The position numbers were made by a program, and so were the translations under genes. From Oreocharis arfaki (taxonomy: Eukaryota > Chordata > Aves > Passeriformes > Paramythiidae): DNA of 64,000 bases. The stretch is taken from contig VZRR01007600.1 of the NCBI GenBank assembly GCA_013398015.1, forward strand, positions 1 through 64,000. Direction: 5' to 3'. This document shows, piece after piece, positions 1 through 11,100 of the stretch (positions are counted from its first letter, which is position 1; each line of letters begins with the position of its first letter). The notes beneath the pieces were generated by a model. That model was not told where the DNA came from and did not search any database. It saw nothing but the letters and a program-made list of their open reading frames with translations.

Positions 1-370
1 TCTGGACTTGCTCCAATAGGTCCTCATCTTTCCTGGGGACCCCACAGCTGGGTGCAGCTCTCCAGGTGAGGTCTCACCAGAGAGGGGCAGAGGGGCAGAG
101 GGGCAGAATCCCCTCCCTGGCCCTGCTGCCCAGGCTGTTTTGGATGCAGCCCAGGACACGTTTGGCTCTCTGGGCTGTGAGTGCCCATGGCTGGGTCATG
201 TCCAGCCTCTCCTCCACCAGCACCCCCAAGTCCTTCTCAGCAGGGCTGCTCTGATCTGTTCATCCCCAGCCTGTGTTGATACCAGGGTTTGCCCCGACCC
301 AGGTGCAGCACCTTGCACTTGGCCTTGTTAAACCTCATGAGATTTCCATAGGTCCACTTGGAGTCGGTAC
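1..370 (-). mobile_element. CR1 LINE fragment, 5'-truncated, minus orientation, cut by the window edge
   Basis: Read on the minus strand it carries the CR1 ORF2 C-terminal signature MRFNKAKCKVLHLGRGKP (around 300-350) and the typical CR1 segment CACCTGGGTCGGGGCAAACC. It continues through the downstream CR1 3' region toward base 1 and leaves the window. It is a non-coding remnant with a broken frame. An 8-bp unit (AGGGGCAG) is repeated three times at 83-106. The inner boundary near 370 is approximate. Confidence 0.85.
83..106. repeat. Triplicated 8-bp tandem repeat inside CR1
   Basis: Three perfect copies of AGGGGCAG in a row, probably a slippage expansion within the CR1 remnant. Confidence 0.9.
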
Positions 371-3300
371 TGATTGCTGATGACGGGCACGGGGACTTCA
401 AATTCCAGTTCTCAGCAAAGGCAAGCAATTCTTCGAGGCACAAGACCCACATCTGGAGACCCGAATGTGGTTTTTTTTCAAGCTGCAGAAGTTTAAAACA
501 TTCATGGGTTGAGTACTAAGCTCTCCAGGGCAGGGCAGCAAGCTGGTAAGTATCTGAGAGGAGTTTATTAGTCCAGTTATATTTTGTTGGGTTTGTTTTT
601 TACTAGAGTTTGACAAAAAGGTGGGGTTTTTTCTTTCATCCTTCAGCATGGAACAGCTCAGCTCCGGTATTTATGATAAAATACCTTAGCTGATTCATGA
701 CTGGCAGGAACTGGTTGTCATTGCTGGTGCACTCATAAAACAAGTTTCAACAAAGCACTCAGTGAATCCAGCCAGCTTCCTTCATCTGCCTGCAACTGGA
801 ATTCTGTTTGATGGCAAATTTACTATATCTCTGACTGAGAAGGAGCTTTTAGAGCATTTTAGAGTCCTGCTATGGGCACTGTTTCCAAAGACACACTGTT
901 AGGATGTCTCTGTGCTTTGGGATCACTGTGCAAGGTTAGCAAGCTTACTAAGAGGAGTCAAATAGAGCAGAGTGGTTGCAATGTGAAATCAAACGTGAAC
1001 AGACTGGAAATGGCTTCACATCTGATCGAAAATGAGTAAAAATTGGAAACACTAAGCTACGGCTGTATTTCCTTTCACAGGAATTGCAGCCGTTGTGTTT
1101 GCGTGGAGCACCAGTGGCATCTAGTGACCGTACCTAGAACATCACCTCGAATGGATGTGAGCACAGAGAGCCACGGTGCAGACTGAGCGAGGGCGCACAT
1201 CACTGACCTGCTGGGGGATGATGGCTGCAAACCTGGTCTAATCTCTAACAGCAGTATTCCATCTCTGGGCCCAGGTACTGTGGCACTTTTACGGAAGATG
1301 CTACCGTGTCTTGCCAGCTGCAATAGTGAAATCCTCCCGAACTCTGTCTGTCACACCAGCCTGGAGGTTCAGCAGCAGTGTGGCACAACTTGCCTCTCAC
1401 ACGACAGAAGAAGAAGTGTCTCTTCGACAACAAACACTTTCCAGTCTGGATGGAAATCAGTGACTCAGCTCTGGCAAGCAGAGATAGAGAACGTGTCCAG
1501 CAACACCAAGTCACCTGGCCCTCTGCCAAGCAGACAATAGTCCTTTTGTTCCCTCTGGAGAAAGGCCTCTTCTCCAAGAGTACTGGAGGCCAGACACTGA
1601 ACAGTATTGTTGCAGCTGAGTGAAAAGTTTACTAGTGCAGGGGAAACAGTATAAAAATTATCATACACAGTAATTTGGAGTTCAAAAGGGCACTATGTTT
1701 GTCTAATGTAAGTGACTAGTAGTGTGGGAACAAGCAGAAGATGATCAGGTCTGCACTTAGGTGCAGATAAAACAGAGCAATAGACCTACATTAAATACAT
1801 ATTTTTTTAAGAAAAAAAAAAGAAACCCAGTTTCATTAAGAGATGTCATTAGACAAGTAAGAGAAGCTGCAATTAAAAGTTGCAGTTGGGAAAAAGATTG
1901 TACCATTTCTGACACTCTTTTTGGTGCCTGGAACCACAAGTTCATACCTTGTAAGGTTCCAGTCAGCTCTCCTCTCCCTGAGCACCTGTGCTTGTTGCTG
2001 GTGAACTGTAAATCTTTGGCCTCTCAAAGTCTTAACATTGGACTCCCATGCCTATGCTGGGGGATTGCTAGAGACCTTTCCCACTTTTCCTGAGAATAAA
2101 GTTACTCCTTTCTTGCTGGCCAAACACCTTCCTTCCACAACTGTCCTTGTGGTATGTCTGCACAGACTGGCACCTGCCCTTCACTCTGGGTTTGTACCCA
2201 TGTGTCATTTAGAGAAACCACGGGAGCTGTTAGGAAAGGAAAGCAAGGTGGAGGAATCATCATAGACAGTGAGCAGCAGGAGCAGAGCAGCACCATTGTT
2301 TGTGCCCAAAAAGGGCTGAAAACCTGGATGGGAACTACTGACCATGAGTCCTCCATCACTGCACAGGCTGGGTGATCCACCGGATCTGGGTTTTCAGCCA
2401 CGCCTGACCATCTGAGGGCCTGTGAGGCTTTCCAGTCCATTCCCACCTTCTGCCCCTTTGGAGGATCCCTCCAGCTAAGTCTCATGGCATCTCCCCTGCA
2501 AAGGAAGACCAGTCAGCCTGGAAGGGAGGAATCACCATAAGACTGGAAGCTCAGGTGGAGCCCGTAGAGGCAATCCAGCATGCAGCAGGAACCACCAAAA
2601 CAGCTGCTGCTTCAGGCTCACATTTTCTGGTGTTTATTATTCTTTTCCTTCTTGGCCATGTCTCCATTATTATTATTCTTTTCATGTGAAGGAGGAAACT
2701 TTGCTTATGAACCTCTGTGGTCCCTGCTGTGCATGCAGCTGCCCAGATCAGCACGCTGCTGCTTTGCTGCGGATGAGCCGCTGGCCCAGCCATCCACCTC
2801 ACCTCCGCGTGATGGGCTCAACCTAGACGAAATTGGGTGACTGCCCCAAGGGAAGGCTGTCCCTGGATGTGCTGTTTTCCTACAGGACTCCATTCTTGGC
2901 CATTTCCAACCATTAGTTGTCAGAGGTAAGACACTGGGCTAAGCCAACCAGCATGGCTGTCCCTATCTTCCTGAACACTCCCATTAGACGCCCAGGCAAT
3001 TAATACAAGCAAAGGTTGGGAGTTCACAAAGGCAAAATACAAGCCAAAGAGAGAGGAATAATTGCAAAACTACTGAGTCCTGACATGCAGAAAGCACCTG
3101 TCTTTCCTGATGCAGTATTCAAAAAATGAGGAAAGGATCAAAAAGTTCCCCCATGTCACCAACAAACGTAAAACATCAGAAGATCAACAAGTAAGAACAA
3201 AAAACCATACACATCCATGAGAGGAGACCCTTTTAGATGGCTCAGTGTGAAGTGAGCCACAGCGAACCTTATCAGAGGACTCTCCACTGGCATCTCCCTC

Positions 3301-5504
3301 CTGCCAGGGCTGGCTCCTGCCAGGGCAGGAGCAACCACTGGGCTACCAAGTGGGTGGACAACACCATCGCAGGATGCGGCTCCTTGCTCCTATCAGGCAA
3401 GTCCATGATCACATTGAACACAGGAAGGATGGGCAGGAAGTAACATGTCATGGATTCATTGTTAACAACTAAAAAACCTAAAAAGCCACACAGGCACCAA
3501 GGAGCTTGCTTTCCCTCAAAACTTCTTGTACCTTTTACCTGCATGACTTGCTCCTTCCCTCCTCCCAACATCTCCATCCACACGTATCGCCTCCGGTGCC
3601 ACCACCACACCTGCCAGCTTATTTGTGGTAAGCCAGTGTGGTTTGGTACAGTTTTATCAGAAAAAGACTCAGAAACATTTGTGGTTCTTTTTCAACCTGC
3701 GGTGAGCCAGTAAGTGCTGTGTGCTGCTTGTAGGACAAAGCACAGCTGAAATGGCATCCTGCAGGCTGGGGGTGGCTGGGCCTGAGCATGGTCTGACACT
3801 AAACCACTTCAATGTCCTAAACTGTGTCAAATATCTTGTATCAGCCCATCAGCTGGGGCAAGCCCTGAAGGCTCTTCAGTGGGAAAGGGTGTGCAAAAGC
3901 ACGAGCATTTTCCTGCAGTGCACTGGATTCACCCCTCCCGCAAAGGAGCACACCTTCCCAAGGATGCTGTTAACACAGAGGTGTTCCAAGGTGTCCGAGC
4001 AGCTTCTGGCTGCCTGAGAATCCTGTCACCTAGCCAGTCCCTGTTGGCCAGCGGCACACGGGCTGAGGGTGCTTGTCTGGCCTGACTGCACATCTCAAAG
4101 CACTGTCAGGCCTCTACAACAACCCCCTGCCTTGAATGAATCTTTCACCAATAAAAAGCAAGTAAAACTGGAGCAAACAGAGCATTGACTAGGGATGCAT
4201 TTGGATGAGTTTTCTATCTCTCATACTTCAGTGGAGCTGGTGTCAGGTGATACTGGCTCCCTGCCACTCAGCCAGAAGCTACTACTGCCCATGGATGGGC
4301 ACGAGATAACTCCTTGCAAAGAAGGTCAAGGAAAACTACAGTACAGTGAAACCAATCACCTCATTTCTGTACAAAAAATTTCACATGGTTTAAAATAAAT
4401 ATTGTGAAAGTCTTGAATTTTGAAAATGAGCTTTTTACCTGAATTGGAAATACCAGTGTAAAGGGCTGCATTTTACTTTTAAATGTTTCGTTGCCTTTCT
4501 AGTAACCACTCAGGTTGTTTTGAATGGAAGTAGGATTTTTGCTAAGTACACGAAATAGATTTTGCACTATAGCTGCAGTTGTGGATGAAATAAATTTTTG
4601 CTGACAGCAATTCTGAAAAACTTATCTCTATCATCTGCTATTTTTACTCTCAAAGCATAGACAATTTCAAACAATCTCTGAATAGCTGTGGACCTGTTTC
4701 CACTTGCAGAACTCTAAGTGCCCACAAAATTGAATCAAATGCCTGTCCTTTGAGAGCTGTCATTTGATGATGGTGGAACATGCTCAGAAGTAAAAGCCAA
4801 AATGATCCTACTAAAATACTTCCCCCACACACACCAAAAAAACCCCAAAAACCTCAAGGAATTTTAAAAAACCCAACTAACAGAAATGCTATCTGGTAGA
4901 TGGAAGAGAGCATTAGAACAAGAAGGCTCAAGGAGAACAAAACGTTTACGGAGCAGACTCCCACCATCATACTTCCCAGCACCCTCAGTGCTACGATGCC
5001 ACTCTTCCAAGCACAACTTGCTTCATCACTAGACCTCATTTGCTGAAGGGACTCTTTAAAAAAAAATAATGTGAAACGCCTCTGGAGTTCGCTGGTTCTC
5101 TGGACCTCATCTTAATGTTCTGTCTCAGTACTAAGCAATGAAGTTGTTTTTGCTGTATGTTCCAACAGTAATTCAGGTAGAGAGTGAATATCCTTTGAGG
5201 TACAGAAATGTACCTTTGAGGAAGCTAACATGACATTCTATTTTCTCACCAAGCAGTACTTAAAGAAAACTTCCTCCAGCAAGCGTCACCAAACCAATGC
5301 ACTGAGTAGCTGTGGTTCCTTCACCTCAATCCTAACAGTCCAAGACCCAAGTGCACACTTGTAAACTAGTAATCATTCTGAATCACTAGAATGTGTTGTT
5401 CTTTCCCCAGACCTACATCCATGCATAATTTGCTGATTTTCCACTGCTTACTCACTTCATAAAATGTTGAAAATTCATGCACGTACTTGGACCACTTTAG
5501 CAGG
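371..5504. other. Intergenic sequence downstream of TBC1D30
   Basis: No gene recognised on either strand. Reading frames of up to 127 codons (for example 2102-2485, minus) lack any family resemblance I recognise and sit in moderately GC-rich sequence. No repeat family recognised beyond the CR1 piece at the edge. Confidence 0.6.
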
Positions 5505-5524
5505 TTTTGCAGACTGACAGTCCT

Positions 5525-5530
5525 TTTATT
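5525..5530 (-). terminator. Distal AATAAA polyadenylation signal candidate for TBC1D30
   Basis: AATAAA on the minus strand, about 1.83 kb after the stop codon. A 3' UTR of this length is plausible for this gene, but nothing in the sequence proves use. Confidence 0.25.
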
Positions 5531-6232
5531 TGTAAGGGTTCAGCATACAGCCGCATGGTACACTGAAACTGAGAAAAACTGGGGAGGATGATTCACAGGA
5601 AAATTTTTGAGAAGTCCATTTCTTCTAATTCAGTGCAGAAACAATTCACATTCAGTCCATAACCAGTGACTAAATTCTACATTATTTTAAATTTACTTAG
5701 TGCTGTAAGTAATCATTAGTGACAATACTACTATAGCCTGGAAATAAGGCAGGGGCAAGATCTGATCTACATCTGTTTTATATTTATAGTGTTCATACTT
5801 GTATATTATTTTTATATGCATACACTTACATGAAACACAGCAAAATAAAACTGTCCCCACAACAATGAACAGAGTATATTGTACAGCTTGTAAGTTATGG
5901 CATACAGTAAAACTGGTCTCACATACTATAGGCTATGGAATACATTAATAGACAATGATATATTAATTTGCAAATTTAACAAAGAATTTTAAAAAGTAAG
6001 ATATTACATACAACAGGGCTGTTTCATCATTACTGCTTTTACTCCAGTTTAAAATATTGGTCCTTTCATGCCACAGGAAGCTTGGAGTCAAGGTAATGAA
6101 TCACAGTCAGTATGTACCATTTGACAGAGCTGCAATGATTTAAGAGCAACCTGAATTTCTTGTAGTTTGAGTACTTGATTTTGCAACCCTGAAGTTGAAT
6201 GATGTATGTTTAGTTTCTCTGTCTGCCTCTGT

Positions 6233-6249
6233 TATATATATATATATAT
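6233..6249. repeat. (TA)n microsatellite
   Basis: Alternating TA run in the candidate TBC1D30 3' UTR. Confidence 0.9.
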
Positions 6250-7093
6250 GTAAGTACATGTCATACTGTATTCGTCAGCTTTCCTTTTGATTTAGAAATA
6301 AATACTCAGTTTATCACTTTCTTTCACACCAAAAAGGAACCAAGACATGGAAGCCCAAGAGTCCATCCCACTAACATAGTGGCTGATGTGTTGACTTTTA
6401 ATGGGAAGTGGCACTCTAGGTATCTAATCACTCTATTTATAGAATTTAAACCCCTAAAGTACTTTGGAACATTCATATATTTTACCTACTGCTAAGCTGG
6501 CAAATATTATTTAACTACAAATCTAATCTAGATAATAGCTTTTAAATCCACTGAAGCCAAGATGCGTCTGAATAATAATCATACAACTACACAAATAGTT
6601 GTACCTAATTCCTAATTTTACAGTGCTGCAACTCTCCAGCAGTAAGTAACAGAAATGTATGTATGTACACATGTAACAGAGAAGGAGCAAACCTCCTGTG
6701 GATGGATTCATGTCTGCTGTTCTCATGCTCAGTGATTAGGTTTATATTAAAAATAGTATCAGCAGAGAATTGCTGTGGGAAGAGAAGCACAAAATGCTGC
6801 TCAAGAATATCTGAAATCAGATGTCACAAAGTGACACTTTTGATTGCTAGGGCTGCTTGTGCTTCTGTTAGTCATGGCTTCTCCAGCTACTCCTGGAGTA
6901 TGATGATGAGGTCTAACAGGGAAGCTGCTTAACAGTCACAAAAACTGTTACACCTTGTCTGCTGCACTGGACTATTTGTCCTTTGAGCTCAGAAAGGAGG
7001 CAGCCATGGGGGGCTGAGGGGTTAAAGGCAGCTGGTGATTTAATGTCTGAGTTAGACTTTGAGAAACAGTATGTTTCACATTGCAAATAATTG

Positions 7094-7099
7094 TTTATT
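7094..7099 (-). terminator. Proximal AATAAA polyadenylation signal candidate for TBC1D30
   Basis: TTTATT on the plus strand, AATAAA on the minus strand, about 262 nt after the stop codon. It is the nearest canonical hexamer I found downstream of the coding end. Use is not proven. Confidence 0.35.
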
Positions 7100-7258
7100 T
7101 TACACAGGACCATCAGAATCAACCATAGGGTGCCAGAGTGCATCTTCACTAATCTATCCCATAACAACACAGAAGTACAATTCTCAAAGACACATATTTA
7201 TATACCTGGTAACCACTTTTGTCCCCATTACTTAATTAGCAACTAGAAATGCTTTGGG

Positions 7259-7311
7259 ACACACATACACATACACATACACATGCACACATTAAAAAAA
7301 AAAAAAAAAAA
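7259..7311. repeat. (CACATA)n microsatellite followed by A18
   Basis: About four to five CACATA-like units at 7259-7290, then 18 A at 7294-7311. On the TBC1D30 transcript strand this reads as U18 followed by UG/UA repeats, beginning about 50 nt after the stop codon. Confidence 0.95.
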
Positions 7312-7360
7312 GGCAATACAAATTCTTTTGTTGCTGTCAGAAATAGTACCAGGTAGCACA

Positions 7361-8142
7361 TCATCGTTTCCTGGTCCCACTATTGCCACTGGCAGATTTA
7401 TTGAAACTTTTGCTCATCTGTGGGAAGTGTACAGTTGGCGTTCTTTCAGTGGGGCCATACAGCCCTAAATTCCTGGCTGTAGCTGACTTTCGAAGAGGCT
7501 TGACACTGGGAAAAGGATTGAAGACTTGTGGCTTTGGGTTCCCAGGCTGGGGCGATTTAGCCACATTTCCACTGTCTCTGGATGAAGTGGAAGACTCTGA
7601 TAAACGTGGCTGGCTGGACTGATGGGATGTTGACTCCACATCGGTTTGGGTATCTGAAGTGAGTTCCAGTGCTTCCAGTTTTAGCTGAACCACGGACATG
7701 TTTGTACTGCTGTCCATAGAGACTGGCTCAGATGACTGCTGGTCAGCCTTCCGAGTAGTCCTGTCATCCAAACCGCCTCCTTCCCTTTCTCCAAAGTCAG
7801 AATGTTTGGAAGCCTCCTCGTTTGCACGAGGACTATTTGACTTGCAGCTCTCACTCTGCTCATCTATCAGTCCTATGGTATCCCCGTAGCCCAGCTGGCC
7901 TTTGGCCCTAGCAATGTTCTTCCGATGAACTCGAATGTGAGTGCGCCACGGGGAGTTCAGTTTTGTTTTAAGATCTTCTTGGGGAATGGGAGACATCTTC
8001 CCTGTAGCATGGCTTGGGATGTGAATAACAGCATTTTTGAGAGACTTGTTATTCAATTTCATCTTCTTTCCTAAAAGGAGGTGGTTTATCACTGGGGAAT
8101 GGTTTACCTGAGAAGGGAGGAGGCTGGTAACTGGCCCCTTGT
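7361..8142 (-). CDS. TBC1D30: TBC1D30 exon 13 (last coding exon)
   Basis: Encodes 589-847 and a TGA stop. It opens DKGPVTSLLPSQVNHSPVIN and contains INHLLLGKKMK and LNSPWRTHIRVHRKN. It closes with NPFPSVKPLRKSATARNLGL, YGPTERTPTVHFPQM and GNSGTRKR. These blocks are conserved with human. The Ser/Gln/Glu-rich middle (about residues 650-770) is diverged and looks disordered. Acceptor TTTCTTTCAG. Confidence 0.97.
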
Positions 8143-11100
8143 CTGAAAGAAAGCATTTAACAGAAACACAGTATTATTAAAGAACAAAACAAATTATTGT
8201 TCTAAGGATCCACCACCAAATTTGATGCCTTTCTCGAGGTATAGCAAAGGTTTGTAGGACTGAATGTATTTAAAAAAAACCCAACAACCCGAAATTTTAA
8301 ATCATCACCAAATTTCACTTATGTCTTAAGAGTCGAACACGAAGCTGCACCTTCTATATAAGGATTTTCTGTCCTCCCTCACTGCTTTGCACCTATGGGT
8401 AAGTCCTGAGCCAGGAATACCATGAAAATAAATAATTTTTTAAAATAGCTTCTTGATTTTTGGCATTGCACTAAAACTGATAGTTTAACATTAATATTGG
8501 CTTCTGATCTTTCCCCTCTCCTTCATTTCTCTTCCAACAGCAAGAGACAATTCAGTCTTCATATGAGGTAAGTCACACAAGCCTCCCCATGAGGCTTGTG
8601 TGACTGGAAAATGGAAAATGAATTAAAGTACTTTCGATGGATAAACCCTGTCTTATCAAGCCAGAGGAGTAGACTTAGAATTAGTGATTAGATATCAGTT
8701 TAATTAAATGACAAACCCAGCCCGCATCATGATTAGTAAGATTAGAAAGATTTGTGTTTGGAAGGTAGAGGTTGGCATCCTTGAGAACCAACATTTTACT
8801 GTTCGCACTGTTTCTGCTGGCTACAGCCTTTGCTCAGTGCAAATACTTCACGAATATTTTTTTTTAAATTCCTTCTAAATCATGTAAATGAAAAATTGCA
8901 GCTCCATGTATTCCAACACTCGTGCTAGCACAGGTTTAGACAATCTAGAAGAGAAATAAAAATTCTCCACAGTGACCCACTTGCATGGTTCAATGCTGAC
9001 TTAGAAAGATGACACCTAAGTGGGGAGGAATGAGCGGGGTGGGCTGTGTTCAGCCTGTACACCCAGTAAAACCTTCAGCTGTGCATTTTATGCCAACCCC
9101 TGCACTGACGAGTCTGACAAGCAGGGAGACAGATTCCATAACATGGATTATTAAATAAGGGACTGATGTCCAGCTCAGTCCTCACAACAGTATCATTATG
9201 GCTAGGGAAACTGCCAGCCACGATGGAACACCTAAGCCGCATAGTTCAGTAGCATAATTTGCCATGCACAGGTGAATTCAGAGGAGTCTGGACAACACAG
9301 ACCAGCTAGGAATCTACCTGCCACATGATCTGAAGCATCCTCATCTCTGCATTCGTTTTTTCCAGTGCATCAGTATGTCAATTCCAAGAATGCCAAAGAT
9401 TTAAAGTTTTTAATCAGAGAGATCAACACAATGCACCCAGATAGCAAAGCCACTTTAAAATACCATTGTTTACTTGGTCCCTGGGACCTAAGAAAACCCC
9501 AGGGTCATCATCTTCAGATCCTGACAAAAGAAGAAAAAATATCATCTGCTCGTTTTCTGTCTGCACAAAGTGGTACCCACTTTACTACTAATAGTATGTA
9601 TTCCATCAGTCTTTCTTGTTTTGTCTGTTTGGTTAAATGTAAAATAATGTCATTTGCCTAGCCTCCATTGATGAAGTTAGTTCGTAATAAATCAGGAAAT
9701 GAAGCATGTTTTGATGTGTTACCTGCTCTGATATACACATGGTGAACCTGCTGTTGCTGCTTCTTCTTTATCCTGGAATATTGCTTTTTCAGTGCATTAA
9801 TATCAGTGGTCATCCGCTCCATCATCATGCTGTTAAAAGCAGTGTGATAGTCACTTCTGCAAGAGTCTATTGCTCCTGGACTTAATTCTGCAATGTTACT
9901 GGAACCAAGACTTTGCTCTTCATTCTGATCTGTAGAAGGAGGTAATAAAGTGAGGGTGAGGAGGAAACTGGCGTACTCCACAGTTCCACAGATTATTTCC
10001 AAGGGAAGATTGTGTCTGATTCCTATCATCTTATTTAACTGCAGTCTTTAATTAAAAATTTATTATAATATGCATATTTAACTAAGCTGTGCTATTTACA
10101 ATAAGAAGTATTGTAAACAGCACTACTGCTGAAGAACAGCAAGGGTTTGAGGGGAGGTTAAAGAGTACAAAAGTCAATTAACATCACAATGCAAAGTTAT
10201 AAGAAGAGTTCTTCAAATATCCAAAAGTACATCAAGCCACCACTGAAGTAATTCAATAACAGATTATTAAAGATACTCTGTTGTCACAGAGGCCGACAAT
10301 GCAAGTTACAAAATACATTACAGTCAAGCAGGCATGAGATTAAACAACCAACCTAGTGCTACCAGCAAGAAGCATCAAGAAACAGAACACCACAGGGAGA
10401 AAGCTGCCAGTAGCAACAAAAGAGATAGGCATAGAGCAGCTGAGGATCAGACAACTTGAGAGTGTCTCTGAACAGCTGCAGAGCAACAGCACCAGGGCAA
10501 TTTATTTTCACAGCTGTTTCTGATGCACCACCAACCTGGCACTCCAGGGTCAGGGGGATAATTGTCTTTCAAGGAATGTTTATTTGTCTTTGGCTTAGTT
10601 TGCAACAGCAGTTTGATGTTCTGACTAAGTGCTAGTTTGAAGCAGCAGGCAGAGAGTCCCTCAGGAAGGAGAAAACAAAACACCACAGCAATCGAGAGGA
10701 AAACTGCAGCTTACAGGTCTCAGCAAAACAGAGACGCAAGAATGATGAAGTGTAAATGGCAACTGCTACATCAGTCTGGGGTTTTTTTGAGGGTAAAGGT
10801 GGAGGTGAGTTTGGGTTAAATAAAAAGGGCCTCTCCCAAGAAACTGTGAAGCCACTGTTGATCCAGTACCATTTCATAAAGGCTGCTGCAAGTTAACAAA
10901 CGTTCTTTGCTTTTCTTGTATGGATCAGCATTTTGTACTGCTTATAGAGAATTTGCACTGGTGTACATACAGTTCTGTCAAGAAATTTTCAGTGCGGAAG
11001 GATTTGAAAAATAATGACATTTTTCCAGAACACCCTAAACCATGGCAATTTTTTCTTAAATGTGAATATATCCAAAACATACAACAGCCTGAAGGTTCGG

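Larger units (their letters stand above)
5505..7360 (-). other. TBC1D30: Candidate TBC1D30 3' UTR
   Basis: AT-rich sequence following the stop codon on the minus strand. It begins with a U18 run and UG repeats (7259-7311). AATAAA signals on the minus strand occur at 7094-7099 and 5525-5530, giving a short (about 260 nt) and a long (about 1.85 kb) possible UTR. The extent is inferred from these hexamers only. A (TA)n run lies at 6233-6249. Confidence 0.35.

Noticed and set aside
2102..2485. 127-codon minus-strand frame in the intergenic region
   Set aside because: No recognisable domain or family, no splice context I could support, and moderately GC-rich sequence where such lengths occur by chance.
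8571..8605. Hairpin as a microRNA precursor
   Set aside because: A 15-bp stem with a 5-nt loop is too short for a pre-miRNA, and I could not see pairing extending beyond it.
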